From positions 41,313,401 through 41,377,400 of the forward strand of contig NC_087249.1 in assembly GCF_037042905.1 (NCBI RefSeq): a DNA stretch of 64,000 bases, read 5' to 3'. The notes under the pieces were generated by a model, which searched no databases, had not been told where the DNA came from, and saw only the letters and a list, made by a program, of their open reading frames with translations. This DNA comes from Lytechinus pictus (taxonomy: Eukaryota > Echinodermata > Echinoidea > Temnopleuroida > Toxopneustidae). Made by a program: the position numbers and the translations under genes. Of the stretch, positions 26,101 through 35,604 are shown piece by piece; position 1 is the first letter of the stretch, and each line of letters starts with the position of its first letter.

Positions 26101-29100
26101 TTTCAAAAACTTCACCTTGGTTAAGATTTCGATATTGATTCCCTCAACATGGTCTAAGTTCATTGGCACTAAATGACCTTTGACCTTAGTCATGTGACCT
26201 GAAACTCAGGCAGGATGTTTAGTAATACTTGATTACCCTTATGTATAAGTTTCATGAACTAGGTTCATATACTTTATAAGTTATGATGACATTTCAAAAA
26301 CTTAACCTTGGTTAAGATTTCAATGTTGACAACGCCGCCGTCGGAAAAGCGGCGCCTATATAGTCTCGCTCTGCTATGCAGGCGAGACAAAAATAGGATA
26401 AGGTTGGAGGGAGGGAGGGGTAGTTGGGAGGAGAAGGGAGATGGGTAAGCAAGGGAAAAGAAGATGGAAGGAGGAGGGCAGAGGAAGGGAGGGGGAAGGG
26501 GCCGGTCGGGCACGGAAATATGAAAAAATACATAGATTGAAGAGCCGAAGAGTCTCTAGGTATAACAGTGTCTAACCCACTGACAGGGTCACCCTGGTAA
26601 AATAAGACGTAATACATAAAATAGATTAGAAGGGATAAAATAAAAGAAATGGAGAGACCTGCGTGGAATTTAAGGAAAGAAAGTAAGGTTTTAAAAAGCA
26701 TAAACAAAAAACCAAAAGAAATCTCTTACCGTTACAAACGTCAAGAGCTGCATTGGCCTCGTATCCTGCTGGGCAATTACAGAAACATATTCCTTCATCG
26801 ACATTAACCACTGCCCAGGCAGGGTTACCACACTTTAAGATGCACACTGAAAATAAAAACAGAGAATATTTCAAATCAATTTTTAAGGAACATTTGAACG
26901 GATGTTCTTTTTTTTCAAGAGCTAGTTCAAAATATGGGTATCAAGAGTATATATCAGAATGATATTGGCTCCACAGGTCAAATAATTGTTTTTTTTTTCA
27001 TTGATTCCATTTTGGGGTCAGTTTGTGTATAATTTTTACTAATGATTTTTATAATGCTTGGCCTTTGATATTGGATGCAGCATGGCAAAAAGATGTGAAA
27101 AATGTAACGTGTGGTATGGACCTTTATTCTCTTGTTAAATCTTCTACTCCCTCACATTCATGAAATTTCGTAAAGTTGTGACCATGCATTATTTTGTTTA
27201 GTAACTCGTCTTCTTCATGATTTCACTATTTACGCACGGGTAATCAATACATTCTTTAACAATTCATTATGAATTCATTGGTTACCGATAATATTTATAC
27301 AAATTGATTGCAAGATATAAAGTGCGTTGAGAAAAAATACAATCATGAAATTTTGTTATCGTAAGTATCAATACGATCAATGCTGGTACTTCCTTGAAAA
27401 TATAAACTGTGTTAGTGAAAACGGGTCCTGCATGACTTACCAAACTGATCATCTTCACAATCGGGGTGGTCACATGTACATGTACAAGACTCCGAGTCGT
27501 AATCATATACACCCTCGCAAGTATCGCTATATAGACAGTCGCAGGAATCGTCGCTCGTGCTGCATTCCGGATCTATAGTTGACAGACAAAACATGAAATA
27601 ATTACCAGGCATTTACGATAAAGTATTTATAATTCAAATTGATGAATCCATCGATGTTGTTGTTCCGCATCGTATTCGTCGTCATAACCACACTGCAAAA
27701 ACTACGATGTTGTTTTAACACCAGCCCGGAATCTATATATGTCCACACCAGAGAAGTATTAAAACAACACAAGTTTGGAATCAAACCGATGCTGTTTTAA
27801 TACTAATTGGTGTAGTATAAACACCTATCTCGTGTTAGACCAAAACGATACTGGTGTTGTTTAACATTTATCTTGTGTGGACATATATAGATTCCGGGCT
27901 GGTGTTAAATCAACACCTGAGTTATTTATTGAACTCTCCATTTTCATCATAATCCTCATAATTACCAAGATCAACTTAAATGTCATCACCACCACCACCA
28001 TCATCTTCATCGTCGTCGTCGTCATCATCCTATTCTTCTGTTCTCTTTCTTAATTTGATCATGATAGTCACCTTCGATCCGCACCTTTTTCTTATTCTAA
28101 TCATCCTATTTCATCCTCCTCCTCCTCATCAGCATCATCATTATCGTCACTATCCCCCCAGGCTCCCACTTTTATCATCAACACCATCATCATTTTCTTC
28201 AGAATAGAAGTATATTTAACTTCGGATTCTTTCGGGGGGGTTCGTGATACCTTGGATGTTGTCTCGTAGAACCTTGTGATGACGCTTATCTTATTAAAAA
28301 TGATATATGCATGTATTTATGAACGAAATAATGTTTCTCATGTTATTTTAACGGTAAAGTAACGGTATGGTATCCTTTTGCTCTTTTCATAAAGTATGAA
28401 ATATTTCTGATACATCTTACCGCACATGTCATATTCATTGTTACACCAGCCAGTATTATCAGGACAATCAAGACATGGAGTACCGACAGTGTACGGGTTG
28501 GCATCATCTAAGTTTCCCCTGTAACCAAAAAAAAAAAGAAAATTGGAACCATTAAGAGTTGAATCGGACAGGATAAAGTGTGTTAACTTTATTTGTGATA
28601 TGTCAATTTGCATTCAGGAAAATGTAAAACCGTCGCCAAAATAATCAAGCAACGAATGTTTCATACAATTTGCATTCTTTAAAATAGATCAGTTTTCGTG
28701 ATATACGCCATTAATTAATACCGTGGTAGGAGCTGACCTTTATGATACTAGGAACAAGTCACAGGGACTCGGTTTGCCAGAGAGTAACCAATTTATTCCG
28801 ACCTTAAGAAATATCACTAAAAAGAATCCACTATTAAAAACTAGAGAGTTGGAAATATCACTTGCAATGCAACAGTCGATATATGTTTGCGCGTATATCA
28901 ATAACCCTATTGCAATGTGTAATTAACCCCCCCCCCCCATGCTGTGGCATTGGGAACCTTTCAGAAGTTAAATTGAAATATCTTGTACCTTAACAAATCG
29001 ATAATTTGAATTTAATTTGGCCTTTAAGTAATACGAACGATCCTAGAGGAAAAAAACAATCTCAAAATGGATTTTTAGAATTGAAGGCTTATTTAGTGAC

Positions 29101-32100
29101 AAGCGACACCAGCCCTTTATCTAAACCCCATCTCTTTTCCATAACATACCATAAAGTTAATATGTAATGAAAGTAATCTTACACAGGATAGTAGTTGCAT
29201 TTCCAGTAGTAAGTATTTGCCAAGACACGGTCTGAGTAAGTATCAACGAGAGAGCTACATAGAGTGTGTGCACAGCCAATGATCTCCATCGGCCCCCATG
29301 TAAACTTTAAAAAGAAAAATAAAGAAAAAGATAGAATTTATATAATGCTGCATTCTTAGAGCCTTACACACACACAATTTGAAAAATTGAAAAAGAGCAG
29401 ATGGGGCGGTCGCCCTCCTGCCACCTTCTCCCCAACCCTGGCGCCGCCGTTGGACACCCCCACCCCCAACACACACACACACCCTCATACAAACGTTTCC
29501 CTATCATTCACAGTAAAAAAAAATGGCACATTGTTTGGTGGTGAATAGGACAATTAAGATGATGATGGTGGTAGTGGTGGCAATAATTGGTGGTGATGAT
29601 AATGATGATGGTGATGATGATGATGATGATGATGATTTTTTTTTTCTTTCATAGAAAGATTTTATTCAAAATCAAACACGAAATCAATTCAAATTACAGA
29701 AGAATCATGAAGCGAACATGTTTACAACAACTGTACATGCGTACTATTATCTATTGATAAAACAAAATTATGATGTTTTTGACTAAGAACCCTTTCAATT
29801 TCACAATAGCGTTTCAATACGTTCTTAAAAGAACTAAAACACAACCGATCTCCCTTACAACGTGTCGAAAAAATAAAATATTTAGCGTAAAGAATATAAC
29901 GGTTTACAGTAGAGTATTGAGCGTCAGGGCAACCAAACAAAAATAAATTCTTATTCAAATACACGTCATTGTTCAAAAAAGATGTTTGGAAGTTTTGAAT
30001 GAATTGTTGAGTTACAAGGCAGTCCCAAAACAGATGTGAAATGCTTTCAACAGAGGAAGAACAAAATGTACATAAATTAGATTCAGACAAGCCAATATCG
30101 TAAAGATGTTTGTTAACCCCCATTATCCGATTGAAAAGTTTATATTGAAAGTAGCGAAGTTTTGTTGAAAGACAGCATTTAAAGGGAATCTTATACAATC
30201 TATTCCAATTATTAACCGGTTCATTTAAAATGGATGCCCATTTTGTTTGCGAAATAGGGGACTTTAAGATTTTATCAACAGAAATTCTATGGATAAACTT
30301 GCATACCTTAAAAACATCATTTAAATTATACAACAAATCTTCTTGAGTTGTTCTACTCTCAACAAGATGTTGACGAAAATGTTTCCATTCATTGGGTATT
30401 GCAGAAATCAATGAATAATATTCAAGAAAATTACAATTAATTTTGTATTTGATGATGATGGTGATGATGATGATAATGGTGATGATGGAGATGTTGAAAA
30501 AATAATCAATTTGTCTTTCTGGCCCTAGTCAAAATAAAATGCATCATGATCAAAACAAATACGGGAAGATTCCACTTTTCGACATCACGTCATAACATTT
30601 TAATACGACAGGTTTTCATCTTTATTTAAAAGAAAAACGATTCCCCATGTTTCCTTAATGGAATCGAAATTACCGTAATATAAATTGATTACATTAAGAC
30701 ATCTGAAATTCTTGAGAACTTTCGTTACAGAAATTTACCAGTTTGTACATCCTGCAAAAGATGTCATCTCTGCTACATGTATCCTGTTCATAATCGTAGC
30801 TGTCTTTGCCCAAGTACATCCACATATCTACCGCATCAGCCAAATCAAAGGTAGGTTTCTGTTAACAAAGAAATATGAATATTTTCAAACATAATATTAA
30901 TATGATAAAGAAACAATTCACCTTTCGTCATGTTCACAAAGATATTGGCATGGTTGGGCTATAATATAGAAATAGAGTATTGATTTCATTCATTTTATGT
31001 GAGGTTGAGTTCAAGTACATACTGTATATCACTTGTGTAATCATCGATTACTATTACAAAATTGGTTTTCATTACATGATAATTACATAATTATAGATGT
31101 TTATGAAGAACTTCTCTTTTTAAAAATCAACGGACGTCCAAATAATTTATTTATTTCATATTTATTTTTTAAAGTCTTTATTACTTTGTACTGAGCTCCT
31201 ATGTTATAATTAGCCGAGTAAGTTGCGTTTATTTATAAATAAACGCAATTTACTCGGCTAATTGCTACACGAAATCATGTTGGTATATGAAATATACATG
31301 TATTTGGGGTAAATAAGTGTACATTAAGAAAAACAAAATATTCAGTATACTCAGTATGAATTATTATCGAGAACGACTTACCCTAGAGATGCCGGTAAAT
31401 TGAACCACCTTCCCATAATGCCCTGTTTCTGCTGGTATATCGATGACGTACGTGCAAGACTCCACCTTTGTCTTTGCCGCCACGTAAAGTTCATGATTCC
31501 ATATCTGAATGTATATTTAGTGGGGGTAAAGACAGAAGATATTGAATTGAATTGAATATAATTGTTCCACTTTCACAACAAAAAATATTATGAATATATA
31601 AGGTATATATTTTAAACATAGCATTTGAAAACTATCAAAGCATTTAACAAAATAATTAAATCGGGGAGCCTTAATAAAAAAGCAGAGCTTGCAGAAAGTT
31701 AGGCTCCTATTTGGGAGAAACATAAGAAGCGATATGATGTGAATACAGGATTATTCATTACATATTAAGGTACCTTTTTACCAGAAATGGGATATTAGAG
31801 GAATAGAAATGATTTGAAGAGAGGAAGATCAAATGGAAAACGGACAATAAAAGAAGCGAAAAATAAGAAATCGAGGATGAAATAAAGAGATTATAAGATA
31901 AAAAACGAAAAAAAATTATTTTTGGCAATCGACTGTTCGATCCAACATTGTACTTTTAAAGAGGTATAACTTGCGCTGGTTTATTTTCATTTGGTCTAAT
32001 GCCAATTCGTCCAATTACCAACTCGGGTTGGTCTACAGCAGTTCGTCCACTATTCACAGGCCCGTATTCTGAACTCGGTTTAAATTAAACCCTGGTTTAA

Positions 32101-33516
32101 AGTTGTGTTTTAACTATATGGAGAGCCAATTGGGGCACAAATCCCTAAGAGTACACATCCAATTTACTAACTAATATGACACCCAAATTGTCTGGGAATG
32201 ATAACTTAGGTATTTTGAAGCATTTTTCTTGTAAGTGTCCATTCAATGTCTGGAACAGATGGCCATTTGGAACCGCCCATTTAACTTAACTTTATAAAGA
32301 TTGTTAATTCTATCACTCCCTGTTTCCTATTTCAAGTTTCAAGTTTCAAGTTTCACAACGATTGTGCACGTCAATAATCTGTTTCCCTTCTTTCTTCCAT
32401 TTTTGTTTTCATTTCATATTTCATATCACTGTTTCTCATGGCCCTGGGAAGCGGGAATGCTGGGGGTGCTGTAGCACCCGCAATATTTACCTGGGGGAGC
32501 TGCGTGCGTTTTTCTCCATAGTCAGCACCCCCTGAAAATCTGACAGGTATGTTAAATAGCAGGAAAAATCACCCTTATTTTGTCGTGAAAACCCCCCCCC
32601 CCCTTTTTTTTACTTGTAAAATTTCTCGTGAACAAAACGACCTTTATTTTGTGAAAACTTTTTTTTCTTTGTCAAATTAGAACCAGCATCCCCCGGTCGA
32701 AAAAATCGTTCCAATTAGGGCCCTATGCTTTCTCCATTTCATTATTTATTTCAGTCTTCATTTCCCCTCCTTTAATCACTCCTTTCTTTAATCCATTCTT
32801 TCTTCTTTCCCCAGAACAATAAAATCAATCAATATTATGAATATAGGCCTATTCCGGATACTTAATATACAAATGTATTCTGATGATAGATTTATGATAC
32901 CCAATGAAGATATAGATCTAATACACTAGAACTAGAACTAATATAGATCTATATATATATATATACATATATATATAACATTGCATATTTAGCTTTTTAA
33001 TTCGAATTTATTATAATAATAAACACAGCATTTATTATGCGCCATCTATCTAGTAAACTATCTCGAGGCGCAGAGGGGTGGAGGGATTACGAAATATGTT
33101 TGCTTGTGTGGGTGTATGGTCAGATCAAATTTCATTAACATATTCAACAAAAGTAAGAAGAAAACAGAAAGGATTTTAAATACTTTTTATAAATGCTTCG
33201 ATTTAATTGTTCAGATCCTCAGTGGAAGAGCATTCCAGAGAGATGGAGCTGAAGATGTCATTTATTATAATGTAAATCTAATTTAACTCACCACTTTGTT
33301 CATGTTTGCGGCAGACGGTTCAACTTCTGCACGACCTTCGTTATGTTTTAGCAGTAGCTCATCGATTTCGTCCTGGGGCAGCTCGGGCACGCCAGCCGCG
33401 ATGTCCGCGTATCCAAACTCGTTGTCGTGCAATGCTTCCGTATACCATGGCGCCAAAATCAGAAGAAGCAGACGACATACCACAGGATACTTTCCCGCCA
33501 AAATATGTATCGCCAT
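18550..33516 (-). CDS. Secreted CAP (SCP)-EGF-ShK multidomain protein, 16 exons, about 672 aa
   Basis: Exons, all - strand: 33516-33292, 31504-31382, 30958-30922, 30858-30739, 29304-29183, 28518-28421, 27572-27441, 26846-26730, 25319-24942, 23877-23749, 23450-23346, 22696-22601, 21236-21111, 19858-19763, 19343-19236, 18557-18550. All junctions are GT-AG. Signal peptide ([13 protein letters not shown], residues 11-23). CAP domain about 55-225: [49 protein letters not shown], then a CAP hinge. Cys modules of exons 7-8; calcium-binding EGFs beginning DINEC and DIDEC; a Thr-rich mucin-like linker in exon 9; more EGF-like modules; ShK domain in exon 15 (CP..CGAC end). Exons 7-15 all start and end in phase 1. 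Exon 3 is 37 nt, one too many for the frame of exon 4. The last exon (three codons) is the weakest. Extracellular role inferred; ligand unknown. Confidence 0.8.
19930..20636. repeat. (TAC)n / (GTA)n trinucleotide array, interrupted by a MITE
   Basis: About 480 bp of TAC/CTA with patches of the complement (GTA at 20028-20090), so the array changes strand and returns. It lies in the intron between exons 13 and 14 of the CAP gene. The long Tyr/Val/Leu-rich ORFs here are only translations of the array. Confidence 0.95.
20404..20615. mobile_element. hAT-like MITE (CATAGGCGGCGGAAGC ends) in the trinucleotide array
   Basis: 212 bp, ends CATAGGCGGCGGAAGC and GGTTCCGCCGCCAATG, flanked by a perfect 8-bp duplication CTGCTACC (20396-20403 and 20616-20623). 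Contains a T tract followed by GCTTGTCAAAT, the motif shared by several MITEs in this window. Confidence 0.85.
21520..22045 (+). mobile_element. LINE 3' fragment, degenerate
   Basis: Broken + strand reading shows the C-terminal LINE pattern (NIKESPSLN then F-K-F-K/F-K-K-F-L), followed by a 3' UTR that ends in AATAAACGAAATGAAATGAAAT, a short-repeat tail typical of CR1/RTE-like elements. Lies in an intron of the CAP gene on the opposite strand. Confidence 0.55.
22250..22560 (+). mobile_element. SINE-like repeat
   Basis: The 3' part carries AAAGCGCTTTGAGAC followed by AAAGCGCTATATAAA, then an ATT-rich tail, a common SINE or LINE 3' signature in marine invertebrates. The 5' pol III boxes are not clearly seen. 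Intronic. Confidence 0.5.
22957..23223. mobile_element. Fold-back MITE (GGGCCCCGTCTTACAAAGAG ends), copy 2
   Basis: Second copy of the element at 16839-17110, 267 bp, with the same ends and the same inner GATTGATC dyads. Lies in the intron between exons 11 and 12 of the CAP gene. Confidence 0.75.
23913..24125. mobile_element. MITE related to 14697-14950, inverted, degraded
   Basis: Left GGGCCCTGGTAACGATT and right CTCCAGGGGGTGCTGCC phrases correspond, in reverse, to the ends and inner GGTGCTG hairpin of the 14697 family. AACCCC/GGGG and T-rich inner parts match. Target duplication not resolved. Confidence 0.45.
24240..24890 (-). mobile_element. LINE 3' fragment (- strand)
   Basis: On the - strand, around 24625-24500, one reads a C-terminal pattern [19 protein letters not shown] then [13 protein letters not shown] and a stop, as in the extreme C terminus of Jockey/CR1-group LINE ORF2. 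The 3' end at 24240 reads AATAAATTTGAACTTGAAC on the - strand. It lies between exons 9 and 10 of the CAP gene, in the same orientation as the gene. The upstream part is frame-broken. Confidence 0.65.
25771..26393. mobile_element. TIR element with GTCTCGCCTGCAT ends, short copy
   Basis: Left GTCTCGCCTGCAT, right ATGCAGGCGAGAC. Inside are two to three related segments containing ATGACCTTTGACC (complement of GGTCAAAGGTCAT) and 'tatgtctgtttcatgaact'-like phrases. Same family as the VPS36 intron element at 59907-61504. Intronic in the CAP gene. Confidence 0.65.
27706..27917. mobile_element. Fold-back MITE with 40-bp arms
   Basis: Left arm with TTTTAACACCAGCCCGGAAT and ATATATGTCCACAC; right arm is its complement (GTGTGGACATATAT, ATTCCGGGCTGGTGTTAAA). 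212 bp, in the intron between exons 6 and 7 of the CAP gene. Confidence 0.7.
27980..28180. repeat. CAT/CTT-rich simple sequence
   Basis: Imperfect CCA, TCA, CGT and CCT trinucleotides. The Ser/Pro-rich ORF that reads through it is a composition by-product. Confidence 0.6.
29640..30445 (-). mobile_element. 5'-truncated Tx1/L1-type LINE inserted in a (GAT)n microsatellite
   Basis: - strand ORF 30411-29722, 229 aa, open to its stop. It shows the C-terminal pattern of L1/Tx1-type ORF2: W-x-L-Y-K-I-P, [12 protein letters not shown], then a zinc-knuckle CTFC-x8-HLFWDC. The 3' end on the - strand is GAATAAAATC followed by a short A run. Both sides of the insert are (GAT)n repeats (29555-29637 and 30449-30492). 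It sits in the intron between exons 4 and 5 of the CAP gene. Confidence 0.75.
31208..31263. repeat. 56-bp near-perfect palindrome
   Basis: Arms AATTAGCCGAGTAA(G/A)TTGC meet at a central TTTATAAA; only one mismatched pair in 28. It could extrude as a cruciform. In the intron between exons 2 and 4 region of the CAP gene. It may be a tiny MITE, but no target duplication is clear. Confidence 0.85.
32438..32728. mobile_element. hAT-like MITE, third copy of the 14697 family
   Basis: ATGGCCCTGGGAAGC left end and CCAATTAGGGCCCTAT right end, GGTGCTG/CAGCACC hairpin, C tract, then T tracts followed by CTTTGTCAAATT. Flanked by TTTCTC on both sides, a partial duplication. In intron 1 of the CAP gene. 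Confidence 0.55.
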
Positions 33517-34320
33517 GATATATTAATAATTCTGTTTTCAAATGTCTCGCTTCCTATTTGTCTTGGAGAAAAGGTTTTTGATTAGTAATACAGCATATGA
33601 ATTTGCCAAATTGAAAGAAAAGTTGAAGATCGAGCTAAAGCTAACTTATAAGAAAAGAAATAAATTATGTAGTTCTCGACAGCTACGCCTCCATCTCTGC
33701 AGACGTGAGCTCGAATGCTTCCAAACCCAGCTCATTTAACACGCTAAATGATTGAAGTCACGTCGGCACACTCTGGAATTAGATAGATTATCTTTGAAAA
33801 GAGGGAGGTGATTCACTCTCGGATTGTTGTTTTTTCCGCATGCACACAATGGGCTATAATATTAACATTCTCCTTATTGGAAAAGAAAACCATTAAGGAG
33901 AAGGGGACAAAGCACTTATATTTGCACGGTAGGCCTAATGAAAGTGGGTGGGGTATGCCAATTAAGAGCCAACTTTTCAAGATAATCCAGATACCAGCGT
34001 TTTAACAATTTGACATCGAAGCGATGCTATCCAATTGCCCGATGTAGCAACAAAAGAGATTAGTTTATCCTTCTATTGATGATCAAGCATAATCGCTTCA
34101 TAGTAAAGGGAGATTCGATTTGTCCACATCGGATTAACTTTAACGACGTAAAAACTGGAATGTGTTAGGGAATGTGGCTCGTTTAATGACTCCGTTTAGG
34201 GGATTTCTCCAAGAATTTGGGCAAAACGCTAGCGACCATTCATACGTGTAAGGTTCTTTTTAATAGATTAGATCCCGATCACTATGATGTAAACTAATTA
34301 ATGAATAAAAGGGCCACTGA
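33517..34320. other. Upstream region of the CAP gene; no other gene seen
   Basis: Should contain the promoter and 5' UTR of the - strand gene starting at 33516. No recognisable core promoter element could be assigned. ORFs here lack any domain. Confidence 0.35.
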
Positions 34321-34324
34321 CCAA

Positions 34325-34505
34325 ACACTGGGCGTTGTGGCGTGCGCCTGTAATCCAAGCTATGCGGGGAAGTTACAAATTGATGCAGAGGTTCGAGCTC
34401 TGGTCACGTCTTTCGGATGGTGACGTTAAAGGTCGGTCCCAGACGTAAATAATCATATCTGATTGATACACGTCTGACAAAACTCAAATACACACACACA
34501 CACAC
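34325..34505 (+). mobile_element. SINE with a 7SL-like head and a pol III B box
   Basis: The first ~50 bp (GTGGCGTGCGCCTGTAATCC then AAGCTA and GCGGGG) resemble the 5' domain of 7SL RNA and of Alu. A B-box-like GGTTCGAGCTC follows at 34390-34400, and a CA repeat ends the unit. Pol III promoter and retroposition are inferred; no target duplication was resolved. Confidence 0.6.
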
Positions 34506-34995
34506 ACTGAACTTGACTGCCTTTACCATTGCCATGAGCTCTTTTCATCTTCTTCTGATATAAAATTTGTTTTGGGTTAAATTTTGCTACAAATAACGAA
34601 GTGTATAGTGCTATCATGCATTTTTTTCTTTTTCATTTTTCTTCTTCAAATGATTTCCTCCACAATTATGCAGGGTTAAAACATGTGTAAAACAGGGATA
34701 ACACTGGGTCATTTTTAGATGGAAGATAAGGCGATCTAAAGAAAGCGTTATTTTTTTTCCTCATTCATTGTAATCGAAATATTACTAAGAATACCCAACA
34801 TCTCTTTTTGTGCTATCTTTTCCCCTTTCTTTCCCTTATTCCTTCATCTTTTCTTCCTATTTTGTTCTCTGTTTTAGTTTTCTTTTTGTCCCACTACTTG
34901 AAAACAATCGTTGGGACAGACACCCCTGCCACCCCCCCCCCCCCCCTCCTCCATCGCCGGTCGCATTTCGCTCCCCGGTGTCACCCTTGAAGTAA
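34506..34995. other. Spacer, low complexity
   Basis: Pyrimidine-rich with a C tract at 34933-34946. No gene supported. Confidence 0.4.
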
Positions 34996-35069
34996 TATAA
35001 ATTACAAACTGGTCATGCTTGGCGTAGTGTTTTTTCTGTATTATTGATAAAATCTACGGAAAATTTAAA

Positions 35070-35365
35070 GTGCCATCGACTTGTGGAGATGTCGAAATAA
35101 CGACGTTATATAATAGCAGAGTTAGGGGTGATAAGACTCCATGGGTTACAGAAGAATTCATTGACCTGTCAAGAAATCGAGACAGACTCAAACTAAAGGC
35201 AGAACAAAGTAGGTCATCTGCAGATTGGAAGCAGTATCGTTCAGTTAGAAATCACGTCAACAACCTGCGCCAAACACTAAAGAAAGGTTATTACCAGAGT
35301 AGTATCTTAGAAAACAGAAACAACTCTGCCAAACTATGGAAAGTATTGAAAACCTTGACAACATG
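35070..35365 (+). pseudogene. LINE-2 pre-RT linker block
   Basis: Open frame with the pattern DKTPWVTEEFIDLSRNRDRL, then QYRSVRNHVNNLRQTLKKGYY and KLWKVLKTL, matching the helical linker between endonuclease and RT in Jockey/CR1-type elements. It stops at the composite element insertion (target duplication ACAACATG at 35358-35365). Confidence 0.75.
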
Positions 35366-35604
35366 CATGGGCGGAAATCCCAGGGGGGGACAGGGGGGAC
35401 GTGTCCCCCCTATTCAAAATAGTAGGGGGGACACAGTATCAAATGTCCCCCCTACTATTTTTGGTCTTTTATGATGGTAAGAAATACATCATTCTAAATC
35501 GAAATAAAACATGTATTTGGGGACGAGTTGGGACGAGATGACCTTATTCTTTTGAGATGATAACCTTTTATTTTGCTTGTCAAATTTTCCCGCCCCTTGT
35601 CTCC

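Noticed and set aside
34808-34995. Two overlapping Pro/Phe/Leu-rich ORFs
   Set aside because: Low-complexity pyrimidine sequence with a C tract; no evidence of coding.
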